Source of the DNA: Nepenthes gracilis | Lineage: Eukaryota > Streptophyta > Magnoliopsida > Caryophyllales > Nepenthaceae | Length of the DNA: 64,000 nucleotides | Assembly (NCBI GenBank): GCA_033239525.1 | Contig: BSYO01000004.1 | Span: 13,554,037 to 13,618,036 of the forward strand | Direction of reading: 5' to 3' | Shown here: positions 35,043 to 46,138 of the stretch, piece by piece | Numbering within the stretch: position 1 is the stretch's first letter | Layout: each line of letters starts with the position of its first letter | Made by a program: the position numbers and the translations under genes | Notes under the pieces: model-generated | Database searches by the model: none | The model's input: only the letters and a program-made list of their open reading frames with translations | What the model was told of the DNA's origin: nothing

Positions 35043-37234
35043 TGAGACCCCGAAATCAAAAAATCTTAAAATCAAAGTAAAATATTGTTACTTAAAAATC
35101 AGAGTGTTTTGATTTTAACTTAAACCGGAGTGGCCTTACACCTTTGGAAGGCCGGAACTAATGATAATCAAAATGTTGACCGATTTTAAGGAATGTTGAC
35201 CAACGTCGAGATGTTGACTATCGTCAAGATGTTGACCGGTGTCATGATGTTGACCAGCATTGAGATATTGGCCAACTTCAAGACGTTGACCGGTGTCAAG
35301 ATGTTGATCGAAAGGTTGATCGAAGGGTTGATCGATTTTTTAGAAATGTTGACCGACCTTAAATAAGAGAAAAGAAACGTTGGCCGGCTTTGAGTAAAAG
35401 TTGGCCGGATTAGAGTAAGAAGCGTTGACGAAAAAGTTGAGCAATAGAAAGATTGGCTAATTTTGAAGAAAATATTGACAAGTTAAAATTGACTACCTAA
35501 TTCAGAAATTTTGACCAGGATAAATTAAGGGCAAACTAAAGGCAATGGCCAACTTTATTGTTTAGACGATTAGGTCCCAACTAGATCCAAATCAGAGCAA
35601 GTGAACTACTCCGTTGACCTTCTAAATGAAAGTACAAAGTAGGTAATTTACCCCACTCACTCCCACCTAACCCCTGAAGGGAAGTACCAAGTAGGTAACC
35701 CACCCCCACTTATTCCATCTAATCCCGCATTTTTAATACTGAGCTCCAATTGAGGGATGGATGTGAAATTTCTGGTGAGAAAAAAGGGTAAGGAGTAAAG
35801 AAGGAGAAAAAGTTTCAAGTCAGTTGGACTGGGCGGTCAACAGTCAGGCAAGTATACCTTTTCTTTTTAAACCCAGATTTTAAGAATATTTCTATGGTAA
35901 GTGTACTCTCCTTTTTAAATTCAGATTTTAAGTATACTTCTATTTTTAAGTCCCGAATTTAAGAAAAATTGTAAATGTTCTCTTCAAATTTAAATGCTTC
36001 AGCACATAGTATATTAGACTTGCCGTTTTAATTGCTGCTTGATAATCTGTCTCTGATGTCATGCTTGCTGTACGATCGGACTGAAAATATGATTTTGATT
36101 TCATAGTTAATTCATGCTTTCTGCTTTCTATTTTTTGTTTCTGCTCAACTTGAATTGTATATAGATGGAGAAGTAAACCAACTTTGAGTCATAATGTTAT
36201 AATAAAGAATTATTGACCGGAATGAGATTTATGGATTTGAAATTGGCTTCATATCAACTGAAAGTCTTTATACTTGATCGGAATAAGTAAAATGAATTTA
36301 AAATCGACTTTGTAATATGGCGACCGAAAGTTTTGTGCCCGTCCGGAATGTGAACTAAAGAAAAAGTGAACTGGCCTTATAATAAGATAAATAAGATCAG
36401 ACTTTAGCACTGGGTAATAAAGTTCTCCGGCATACCATAGAACATTATTGCACCCTCAGGGCTTTGTATAAGGAGAAAGTGAGAGCCGTCATCGGGGCTT
36501 TATATAATGAGGAAGTGAGAGCTGTCCTCGGGGCTTTAAACAAGGAGGTATTGCCGTGATTATGAGAAGATGTGTACAATCTATCCTTAATTATTGCCCC
36601 CTCTGCTAGTGATATCCTTTACTGATAAATAAAAGAGAAACTTCTATAATAAGACCGACTCTGTTTTCTGTCTCGATTCCCAAAATTGACTGCTTCTGCT
36701 TTCCTGATTACTTTTGCATTATGCATCTGCCATGATCTGATCAATTATTATTTTATAATATTTATATTACATATGTATCTGTATTCGCCTTACAGAATAA
36801 ATACTTTACGAAAAATCTGTATGTACCTTGTTGAGTTTCGACTCACTGTTTTTCTATTTTTTCTCCCTTCTAGATGAAACTAAAGAGCTCGTGCCTGACG
36901 AGATGGAGTGACTAAAGCTCGGAAACATATTTTGAAATTACCACGGAGAAGAAAATTTGTTGTAATGATCTGATTGAAATATATAAATTTGTATAATTGG
37001 ACTTTTATGACTATATATGCATAAATGAGTTTTATGGGTATGAATGAAAATGATTTGGCAGGTTATTAGATTGGCTTCAGCTCATATTTTATAGATATCG
37101 TGTATGAGTCCTAGATGGTATCTGTGATCTTGTGATTGGGAGGCATGACCGGCCCAAACCAGATCACTAAAACCTTGGTGTCAATTCTGGGAGGTTGCTG
37201 GCAGAATGTAAAAAAAAAAATCCGTTGCGTCACA
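35043..37234 (+). mobile_element. 3' LTR of Tekay element 7
   Basis: It starts TGAGACCCCGAAATC and ends GCGTCACA (2,192 bases). It parallels the 5' LTR throughout, including the W-box array (35,170-35,520). Instead of a duplicated target site, the right flank is a truncated LTR of another family, and the left flank is a truncated LTR in the opposite orientation. The surroundings have therefore been rearranged since insertion. Confidence 0.9.
36873..36911 (+). other. acidic micro-ORF (element 7, 3' LTR)
   Basis: After CTCCCTTCTAG the sequence reads DETKELVPDEME then TGA. Compared with the element 1 copy (DDIVELVPDEKG), the codons for E, L, V and P all differ only at the third base. Confidence 0.5.
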
Positions 37235-37390
37235 AAATGGGTCTCGAACGACGTGTGCGTGAAGTTGGCTTGCTACAGGCTTGCCGCAGGCCTGACCCAC
37301 GCCAGACATGGGCTCGAGCCCCTAGCGAGCACCAATTCCAGCGTGCTGGTGCCCGAAGTGCGCTCTCCATGTGCTCGAGTGCCAACCCGT

Positions 37391-37397
37391 TATAAAG
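37391..37397 (+). promoter_or_regulatory. TATA box of LTR 8
   Basis: TATAAAG, 86 bases upstream of the short ORF that starts at 37,483. Confidence 0.45.
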
Positions 37398-37482
37398 CCG
37401 CTTTGAGTTTTCCTTCTGCTTTATTTTTGTAGGAAAAGAGAGAGAGAGAGAAGAGAGAGAAAGAATAAAGGGAAAGAGGAAA

Positions 37483-37554
37483 ATGGAGGAATTCGAAGCT
37501 CTCAAGTTGGATTTTAAGATCGAGCTAGTTAGAAATGTGATAGATCGGGTCAAG
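37483..37554 (+). other. LTR short ORF ending at a GC-type donor (LTR 8)
   Basis: Twenty-four codons from ATG, reading MEEFEALKLDFKIELV then RNVIDRVK, directly followed by AAG|GCAAGTGCACTC. The homologous ORF at 44,733 reads MEAFRSDFELELVGENIEHVK and meets the same donor-like site. GC-AG introns typically have exactly this AG|GCAAGT context. Both ORFs are amphipathic and charged. Expression is unproven. Confidence 0.45.
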
Positions 37555-38404
37555 GCAAGTGCACTCATACCCTCATCTTTTATTTTCTTTCACTTTTATC
37601 CTGTTTTCTTCGGGTATCCTCGTTTTAATATCTGGTTAAATTTATATTTTATAACTCCCAAGATCTAAGCATACATATATGTAAATTCGGTGCCCAAAAT
37701 TGTAGATTTGATAGGTTTTCGGACAAGGCAAACCCTAACCCTCACGCCCGGACATGTTTCCTACAAAAGTTTGGGGCTTTTGCTTAATTTGGGGTTAGAA
37801 TATGATTATCCACAATTTGGACATGTTAATTTATTGATGGGTATCCGAATTTGAGGTTTTATGTGGAATTTTGTTTAAGGAGACCCTAACCCGTGCTCGG
37901 ACCCTGTTTAATGGATTAAACTGAGTTTAATGCATAAAGTGACTTAGGATTATGTTTGCCCAAGCTTTGAATTTCATGATGTACTCGTTGGATACTTGAA
38001 ATTTCAAGAATTAATCGATGTGTATCCATACACTGTTCACGTGCACTGTTCACGCGGGTTGTTCACCCGAGGACATTGAACGGTATATTGTATAATTTTT
38101 CCATGTTTAACTAAATTAAGTGATATGTATATTTGTATAAATTCAATCAAATAAATTGAAAGCTTTGGCATGTTTAATCATGAAGGAAATTCGTATTTGA
38201 AAGCCTTTCAAGCCAATTTACTTTTCGATGGTAAGAATTCTAAATCTTAACATGCATATAATATTCGTGCATAAATTAAGTTATGAAAGGATTTAAATTC
38301 GAAAGCAAGATAAAAAGCATATGAATATTCGAAGGGAAATTTCCTTAAGATAAAATAAGAAATTAGAACTCTGAAATTTGTTATCTGATATCCGATATCT
38401 GTTA

Positions 38405-38940
38405 TCTGAATCCGTCATCTGTTCCATCAATACCAATATTGTCATCTGTATCTGTTATCTGTTTCGTCAGTACCTGTATATTTTTTGTATCTGTTATCTA
38501 TTCCGTCAGTATTAGTATTGTCATCTGTATATGTTATCTATTTTGTCAGTATCGATATTATCATCTGTATCTGTTATCTATTCCATCAGTACTGGTATTG
38601 TCATCCGTATCTGTTATCTGTTCTGTCAGTATCGATATTTTTATCCGTATTTGTTATCTGTTTTGTCAGTATCGATATTATCATCCATATCTATTATCTA
38701 TTTTTCTTGTACCGGTATTGTCATCTGTATCTATTATCTATTCCGTTGGCATCGATATTATCATTTGTATATGTTATTTATTCCGTCAGTACCGGTATTA
38801 CCATCTGTATCTGTTATCTGTTCCGTCAGTATAGGTATTATCATCCGTATCTATTATCTGTTCCGTCAGTATCGGTATTGCCATTTGTATCTATTATCTG
38901 TTTTGTCAATACCGATACTGCCATCCATATCTGTTTCTAT
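38405..38940 (+). repeat. 40-base minisatellite, about 13 units
   Basis: The unit contains GTTATCTATTCCGTCAGTAT and CGGTATTATCATCTGTATCT. Starts fall at 38,493, 38,533, 38,573 and so on, with exact 40-base spacing and modest divergence. Because 40 is not a multiple of three and the unit lacks stops, all three forward frames stay open for 130-200 codons. These ORFs are by-products. Confidence 0.9.
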
Positions 38941-39183
38941 AAGATTCTATAGGCAAAAAGGAATCAAAAATTTGTATACAATTTCTGTATTCAAAGGGAA
39001 TAAGAAGCCAAATATGAAAGTTAAATGTATTCCAACAAAATCCATTGAATTATATTTCATATTTATGTATCTGCATTATGCTCTTATTCCATTTTTCTTG
39101 ATTTATTTTGATTATATAACTTATTGTCTTTGATCATATTGTGCCTTGCTAAGTTGTTAGCTCACAATTATTTCTTCTTTCCA

Positions 39184-39213
39184 GATGAAACCAACGAGTC
39201 GGTACCTGATTAG
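39184..39213 (+). other. acidic micro-ORF (LTR 8)
   Basis: TTCTTTCCAG leads into DETNESVPD then TAG, a version three codons shorter than in element 7. Confidence 0.45.
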
Positions 39214-39699
39214 AAGGAACAAGGAGAGGGATTTGCTAAGGAGATTGATTGGACCTAGAGGACTTAGAATCTAGAATATGGTTGATGTTACGTTGTGTAA
39301 TTAGTTCATAGAAAATTAATGTTGCATATTAAATTGTGGCATAGCTTATTGTATATTTTCATGGCATAGAATGCTTCCACAGCTTATCCATGAACATAGA
39401 ATGCTTCCGCAGGTATTATGTTAAGTTTTGTATAAGTTCTTAGATAGCATCTCTATATAGATCTAATACGGCAGTTAAGACAACTGTGTTGAAGGCATAA
39501 ATGATATGACATTTGTTGATCTTGTGGATATGTCATGGATTAAATTTTAAAGACTGTCTATGTATATATCTTGTGCAGGTTATATATATTCAGCTTGTTT
39601 ATATGGGTTTTGTCCATTTTTAGAGGAAACTCTACTCAATTTTCTATAAAATTTAAGTATTGAATTGATTGTGTATTAATCTGATTTGGATAAGTATGA

Positions 39700-40097
39700 T
39701 TATTGATGGAGGTTATTAGTGGATTATGACCTGTTTCGTCATAGCTATCTCGCTGGTTTCGTCCATAACAACCCTCAAAAGATGAGAATGAAGGCAATGC
39801 TTTCTTTTAAAGCAAATGAGGGCAACAAAAAGGAGAAAACCGAGACTGGCTATCGAGAGGAAGAAGGGAAAGTGGCTATTCCAACCAATTGGCAGGAGAA
39901 GAGAAGTCATTGCAACACAAATCTACTAGCTGTTTATCCCTCTTTCCTCTCCTTCTTCATTCATTTCTCTTCTTGTTTTACTCGCTTCTTTATTATTACT
40001 ATTATTATTATTATTATTATTATTATTTTAACTTTTAAAATAATCGAACATTTATTATATAATTTATATTAAATTTAAAAATACTTGGGATGTCACA
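39700..40097 (-). mobile_element. 3' LTR fragment of Tekay element 9
   Basis: The minus-strand LTR starts TGTGACATCCC at 40,097, directly after the purine-rich end of the polyprotein region. An (ATT)n run lies at 39,990-40,025. Only about 400 bases remain before LTR 8 sequence. A 64-codon ORF on the minus strand (39,910-39,716) with a hydrophobic segment ends DETSEIAMTKQVIIH-stop, which may be a further, divergent copy of the acidic tail. Confidence 0.6.
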
Positions 40098-41430
40098 ATT
40101 TACCACCTTAAAAATAAGTTTCTTCTTAAAAAATGTACCATGATCCTTGAAGAGTTCGGGGTACCTTTCTCTCATGTCGGCCTCTGTTTCCACGTTGCAT
40201 TTCCTTTATCTTAACAATTCCATACTACTTTGATGAGTGGTATTACCTTGGAATGAATGATTTTATCTTTTCAATTAGTAATCCGTACCGACTCCTCTAG
40301 GTAGATCAAGTCTCATCGAATCTTCAGTTGGTCATATCCGACAATGTGGGACTCATCGTGGACGTACTTTCTCAGTATAGATACATGAAAAATGTCATGC
40401 ACACCTGATAAAGAGGGTGGTAAAGTTAATCAGTAGGCCACCTCGCCAATCCGTTCCAATACCTCGAATGGTCCAATGAACCTTAGATTCAGTTTACTTC
40501 ACTTCCCAAATCGAATGACACCTCTCGTGGGAGATACTTTAAGAAAAATGACATCACCGACATCAAAACTAAGATCACGTCACCTTTTGTTGGCATAACT
40601 CTTCCGTCGACTTTAGACTATTCGCATTCACTCTCGAATCAATTGGATCTTTTCTATTGTCTCTTGCACGAGATTAGGACCCAAAATTTGATGATCCCCA
40701 ACCTCTTCCTAACTGACCGATGATTGGAATTTCCTACCATATAAGACTTTGAATGTGCCATTCCAATGCTAGTATAGAAGCTATTGTTGTATGTGAACTC
40801 TGAAAGTGATAAGTATGAGTCCTAGTAGCCTCCTAACTCTGGAACCAAACTCCTGAGCATGTCCTCAAATGTTTGTGTAGTTCTTTCTGTTTGGCCATCA
40901 ATCTGAGGGTGAAAGGTAAAGTTGAAATTCAATCTCGTCCCTAACTCTTTATGAGGACTCTTCCAAAACTCTGAGACAAATCTCGGGTCTCGATCTGAGA
41001 CAATACTAGCTGGTATCATGTGCAATTTGGCTATCTCATCGATAAAAAGTCTAGCAATTCAATCCACAGAGTGCATCAACTTCATCGTCAGAAAATATGC
41101 TAACTTAGTCAATCGGTCCACAACGACCTATATAGCATCGCTGCCTCTAACTGTCCTTTGTAGTCCAACAATGAAATCCATGGAGACATGTTCCCATTTA
41201 CAACTAGGAATTGGCAATGACTAAAGCTTCCTTGCTGGTCTTCGATATTCTGCCTCGACTTGCTGACAAACCAGACATCTGGAAACAAAGTCTGCTGTAT
41301 CTCTTTTCATATCATTCCACTAAAAAAGTCTTCATTAAGTCATGATATATTTTTGTAGATCCTAGATGCATCGTGTACATAGAATAATGTGCATCCTCCA
41401 TGATTTCTTTTTTCAATTTAGCCAAGCTAA
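40098..41430 (-). pseudogene. integrase and C-terminal region, Tekay element 9
   Basis: On the minus strand the catalytic core includes ASIVSDRDPRFVSEFW and FHPQIDGQTERTTQ (40,990-40,850), so the second D and the E of the triad are present. The GPY/F region reads FDVGDVIFLKVSPTRGVIRFG at about 40,570-40,510, followed by FIGPFEVLERIGEVAY. Then come HVSILRKYVHDESHIV (about 40,380) and a chromodomain-like tail near 40,240-40,130. Several stops and shifts break the frame. The order and tail identify the Tekay/Del clade. Integrase would insert the cDNA; the tail may direct insertion to heterochromatin. Confidence 0.75.
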
Positions 41431-41699
41431 GAACATAAATTCAGTCCTGAAAACTTAAAGCTCCATCCTTCCTAACTCTGTACTCTACTCGGGGCTGACA
41501 AGGTAGTTCCTTAATAATGCCTAAAAGCTCCGTATCATTCCTTTGAGCCACACAAATCCTTTCCAATAGGTCTGGTTGGACTTTAAGGTAAGATATTATC
41601 ATCTAAGGATTGCTTGAGTGTACCTCAATGTCACAATCATTGACCTCCTCCAACATCTTTCATCCTTTCATCATTATGTGAGCTAAAAAACTGACTGAT

Positions 41700-42870
41700 T
41701 TCCTACTGAGTGCGTTGGCCATCACATTTGCTTTGCCTGGTTAATATAATATCTGACAGTCATAATCTTTAAGAAGATCCATCCACCGTCTTTGATACAT
41801 ATTCAGCTTTTTCTATGAGAAGAGGTATTTCGAACTCTTATGATCAGTATAGATGATAAACTCCTCCCCATATAGATAATGTCACCAAGATTTTAGTGCA
41901 AAAACGATTGCGGCTAATTCTAGATCATGAGTTGGATATCTCTTCTTGTAGGTCTTTAACTGATGAGACCTATAAGCGATTACCTTCCCATACTGCATCA
42001 ATACACAGCCTAGGCCTTTCTACAAAGTGTCACAACATACTGCAAATCCATCTGATCCTTACGGAATCGTCAAAATAGGTGCAGTGGCCAATCTCTGCTT
42101 CAATTCTTGGAAACTTTGTTCACAATCAGACCAAACAAATTTCTCATTTTTCTGTGTCAATTTTGTCATTGGTATGGCAATACTAGACAACCCCTCCACA
42201 AGCCTCCTGTAATACCCAGCTAAGCCGAGAAAACTCCTTACTTCAAACGAACAGGTCAGACGAGTCCAATTCATTGTTATCTCAATCTTAGATCGATCCA
42301 CAAATACTTCAACAAATGGTATGGTCTAAAAATGTGATTTCTTTTAGCCAAAACTGACATTTTTTTGAATTTGGCATACAAACGCTATTCATACAACTTC
42401 TGAAGCACAATTCTTAAATCCTCCTCATGCTCCACAGTTCCCCTGGAGTAGATCAGAATATTATCAATAAAAATTATAACGAAATTGTCCAAAAAGGGTC
42501 TAAATACTCTATTCATTAGGTTCATAAATGTAGCCAGTACATTTGTCAGACTGAAGGGCATCACTACGAACTTATAGTGTCCATATCTGGAATGAAAAGT
42601 CATCTTCGACATGTCACTCTCTTTAATTTTCCATTGATGGTATCCTGACCTTAGATCAATTTTCGAAAACACACTTGCTCTCTACAACTGGTCAAAAATA
42701 TCATCAATCCGAGGCAATGGATACTTATTCTTGATGGTCAATTTGTTGAGCTCCATGTAGTCAATACACAATTGCATTGAACCATCTTTCTTTTTAACGA
42801 ACAGAACATGTCTCCCCATGGTAAAACACTAGGACTAATGAATCCCTGATCCAAAAGGTCTTACAATTGA
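41700..42870 (-). pseudogene. reverse transcriptase and RNase H, Tekay element 9
   Basis: Reading on the minus strand: [34 protein letters not shown] and the catalytic block [13 protein letters not shown] at about 42,480. The second catalytic Asp is Asn (GAT to AAT), which should abolish polymerase activity. After a break comes [19 protein letters not shown] (42,240-42,180). RNase H follows from about 42,080 to 41,800, with [20 protein letters not shown] residues visible in pieces. A DEL-type linker precedes it. At least three frame breaks are present. Confidence 0.8.
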
Positions 42871-43530
42871 ATCTTTAACTCTTTTAACTTAGCGGGAGCC
42901 ATTTGATATGGTGTTCTAGAGATCGGTGCAACTCCTGGTAACAAGTTGATCACAAATTCAAATTCACGGTCGGGGGGTAAGCCAGGTAGCTCATCAGGGA
43001 AGATGTTTACAAACTCTTGGACTACATCAATGTCCTCAATCTGTCGTTCCCCAAACATTGTTGAAGACACGAAGGCTAAGAACCCCCAGCACCCACTAGG
43101 AAGTATATGGCGAGCATGTAAAACTGAAATCATACAAGTCACAGCATGACTCCCAATACCGCAAAACTCACACTCCCCAATTCCATCAATAGAGAAGGTC
43201 ACAACTTTTTGAAAACAATCCACTTGGGCATGGTAGGTAGCTAGCTAGTCAATCCCTAAAATTACATCAAAACTCGCCATCCCTAAAGAAATGAGGTCAA
43301 CTGGCAACTCATAATCATCAACATGAACAATGCATTGAGGGTACATTTCAATGAGTAGAACAATCTCACCAATCGGCATCGAAACCGATACAATAAAGTC
43401 TAAGGGTACCATTTTCACCCCAAATCTTGCGGCAAAGGCCGGTGCCACAAAAGAATAAGTGGAACCAGAATCGATCAGTACATAAGTAGGTCTAGAAAAG
43501 ATAGGAAGAATACCTTCCACAACTGTCGGG
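42861..43530 (-). pseudogene. protease domain, Tekay element 9
   Basis: The 91-codon frame from 43,520 has the intact retropepsin motif VLIDSGSTYSFVAPAFA and the second hallmark FDVILGID. A stop then separates it from the 120-codon frame ending at 42,861. That frame carries HARHILPSGCWGFLAFV and NIFPDELPGLPPDREFEFVI, the start of reverse transcriptase. The catalytic aspartate is kept. Confidence 0.8.
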
Positions 43531-43619
43531 GAAGCCTCACCATCTTACTCTATCAACATGAACACTTTCCTTGAAATTGGAGCCTTTGACATACTTTGTG
43601 GTGCGGATTTCCCCGAACC

Positions 43620-44250
43620 TCAAAAATCTCGAGAGTAGTGACCGGCCTTTCCACAGTTGTAGCAGAGAAGTGGTCCAGCCCATCTATCCAATGCAGGTCT
43701 AGCTGGCTGTGTCTCTAATATCTGAGGAACAGTCACAGTCTTTAGTGGCATCGAATGAATCGATTGCTTAACTCGGTAGCCCCTAGAGATATGTCCCAAC
43801 TTCCCACATTTGAAACAAGTCTTGCACTTCTTCGATTGATGTGCCGGCAGTCTGGCAACGTCATTAGTACTATGCAAGGATATCGGAGCCTTACTGCCCA
43901 ACTCCTCCTCTACAATTAGAGCCCTTCGAAAGATTGCTCCAAAGTCGTGAAGCTCAAATGGTGCAATAATACAATGAATAAGGCATGCTAATTCCTGCTG
44001 GAACCTTTCTGCCTTTTGGACCTTGCTAGTAACAAAGCGCAGAGTATAACATGACAGTTTTGTAAACTTGGCCTCATACTGAAAAATTGTCATTGAGCCT
44101 TGCTCTAAATGAAGAAACTCCTTTTCCTTTCTAATCCTTAAATTCTTGGGAAAGTACTTGTCATAAATATTTCTCAAAATGTATCCCAAGTGATAGAGTT
44201 AGCCTCAGGTCCAAGCTCTTGCAATCACGCATTCCACTAATGCTCTACAA
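43620..44250 (-). pseudogene. gag of Tekay element 9, cut by LTR 10
   Basis: The open frame holds the capsid end (IYDKYFPKNLRIRKEKEF, MTIFQYEAKFTKLS, AERFQQELACLIHC) and two CCHC knuckles. Both knuckles have lost their last cysteine: CFKCGKLGHISRGY and CYNCGKAGHYSRDF. A frameshift near 44,190 separates the upstream LSLGYIL part. At 44,250 the gag coding sequence stops where LTR 10 begins, and its N-terminal half is not found to the right of that LTR. Gag would have packaged element RNA. Confidence 0.8.
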
Positions 44251-44436
44251 TGTAATATTCTGAATATTTTTATTCGATTTAATTTGGATTTATTTATTTT
44301 TGGATAATTCGGGTGTGATAGAAAACTAATTAAATATTATAAAAATTTTAGAGAATATTTAAAATTATTGGGCCAGTGCCCAAGATATGCCATTCGATTG
44401 CTCAGGTATCGATTTAAATTTTATGATTAAAAAAAC

Positions 44437-44500
<64 letters not shown>
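44437..44500 (+). repeat. (AAT)n microsatellite
   Basis: About 21 uninterrupted AAT units, 186 bases inside LTR 10 and just before its presumed promoter. The Tyr-rich minus-strand frame across it is an artefact. Confidence 0.95.
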
Positions 44501-44502
<2 letters not shown>

Positions 44503-44732
44503 TGGAGGTAGAAGGAAATCAGGAGAAGCAGAGAGATGGCTCAGGCAAGGGTTTTGCGGAGAGAAAGAGAAAGAGAGAAGAGGAGAACGGCGCCGTTGGA
44601 GGTGGCGCATGGGTCGGTGGTGGCCGGTGACGGCCGTGCATGGTGGTGGTCGGCCGGGCGTCGCGGTGGAGCAGCGGCAGTAGCTGCGGGAGCCTAGCAT
44701 GAGGAGGAACCACGCAAAGGAGAGGATGAGAA

Positions 44733-44795
44733 ATGGAGGCCTTCAGGTCCGATTTCGAACTTGAGCTAGTCGGAGAAAACATAGAGCACGTCAAG
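44733..44795 (+). other. LTR short ORF ending at a GC-type donor (LTR 10)
   Basis: Twenty-one codons, MEAFRSDFELELVGEN then IEHVK, ending at AAG|GCAAGTGTTCTC. It is the counterpart of 37,483-37,554; length, start residues and the ELV core are kept. Confidence 0.45.
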
Positions 44796-46108
44796 GCAAG
44801 TGTTCTCATACTTGCTATTTACTTTGTCTTAATTTTTATCCATTTTTTCGGCTATTTTCGTCTCGACACCCACCCAAAACGTGAAAATCATATAGCCCAT
44901 GATTAATATTCAATAAATATGTAGTTATTTGTCCAATTTGTTGTCCGAATCGTCCAAATTGGTATTACCAAACCCTAAACCACACCCAAATTTGGCATTA
45001 CCAATTTTCCCTCCGTATTATTTTAAATTGATCCCAAAATATGAATCACCATGTCCAAATTATATATATATAGATCAACCGGACGTTTGATCTCATAAAA
45101 ATCGACCTGTTCGCAGCATCCGAATGTTCTAAATAGTCACTATTACTGTTCACCACAGGTATAATGAAAAATTTGCATACTTCTACCCCATTTGAGTGTT
45201 ATGAAATTCATTTCTAATTGTTTAAGTATAAATGTAAACTTCGGAATAAGTGTTGGTGCTCTATTTGCAAAGAAATGTGTTCCGGGAGGACCCCAAAGTG
45301 AATTCCGTCTAATGTGATAAGAAATTTTACTATTCTCTACGAATTATGATATCTATGCATATGAATCGAATTGTCAAAATGCTTAAATTCAAGGAAAGAT
45401 ATGAATCGTACAAGTAATTAGAGGAAAATTCACAATGTATGATACGATTGATTTGATCTCCCGGATGGAGATATGTGATTGAAATATGATCTCCCGATTG
45501 GAGATAACGTGAATGGAAAAATGGTGGATTTTCTTTCGAAAGAATAATGAATCCTGAAATCAGGACTATGGACTTTTATTCATCGAGTAATATTCTCTCA
45601 CTGGCCATTTTCATCACGGTGGAAACCCAATGATTACTTTGGCCGCATATCCTGGCCGCTTATGGGAGCAGGTGATATCCGTGGCATGCCTTAGGATACT
45701 ATTATGGAAGGATGGGGACTGCTCGGTACCCCGGGGGAATGGGGCATATTATTATTGGCCCTTCTACAGGCATGATATGTAGACGACCTCTCGATTAGGC
45801 CTAAGAATAAACTCTCACGGCCTTAGATCATGCGGAGTATTATGATCTTTTTCTCGTTCTCTTGCATCGTTTGCCAGTACGACTTACTGGCCCTGGTTCG
45901 CAAAGATTCATATAAATAATAAATGTGGAAAAAACATGATAAATGGCAATATGTATCCCTAATTGCCCTTTTCCTCATATGTTTCTTTGTGATTGCGAGT
46001 ACTTGTTGCCCCCTTTCCATTATCATTTTCGTTGTTTTTTATCATTTGATAGTGATGTATGATTACATTTACTGAGATGTACGCTTACCCTTACTGTTTC
46101 TCCTTCTA

Positions 46109-46138
46109 GTTGAGAGCATTAAGCTAATGCCCGGTTAG
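46109..46138 (+). other. acidic micro-ORF, weakened (LTR 10)
   Basis: TCTCCTTCTAG leads into VESIKLMPG then TAG, aligned with DETNESVPD-stop of LTR 8. The frame and stop position are kept, but the acidic residues are partly lost. Confidence 0.4.

Larger units (their letters stand above)
37235..39577 (+). mobile_element. LTR 8, truncated at its start
   Basis: This is the same LTR family as 44,251-46,515. Both carry the short ORF MEEF/MEAF...ELV with donor-like AAG|GCAAGTG, and the acceptor-like tract with micro-ORF. A TATAAAG box is at 37,391. Relative to the complete copy, about 220 bases are missing at 37,235, where it meets the Tekay 3' LTR. The right end is inferred. A 40-base minisatellite sits in its middle. 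Confidence 0.65.

Noticed and set aside
38439..39133. Three long overlapping plus-strand ORFs (131-200 codons)
   Set aside because: They are three frames of the 40-base minisatellite; 40 is not divisible by three and the unit has no stop, so all frames stay open.
40822..41025. A host gene between the LTRs at 39,700-44,250
   Set aside because: The frames are integrase (SDRDPRF, HPQIDGQTER) of a decayed Tekay element.
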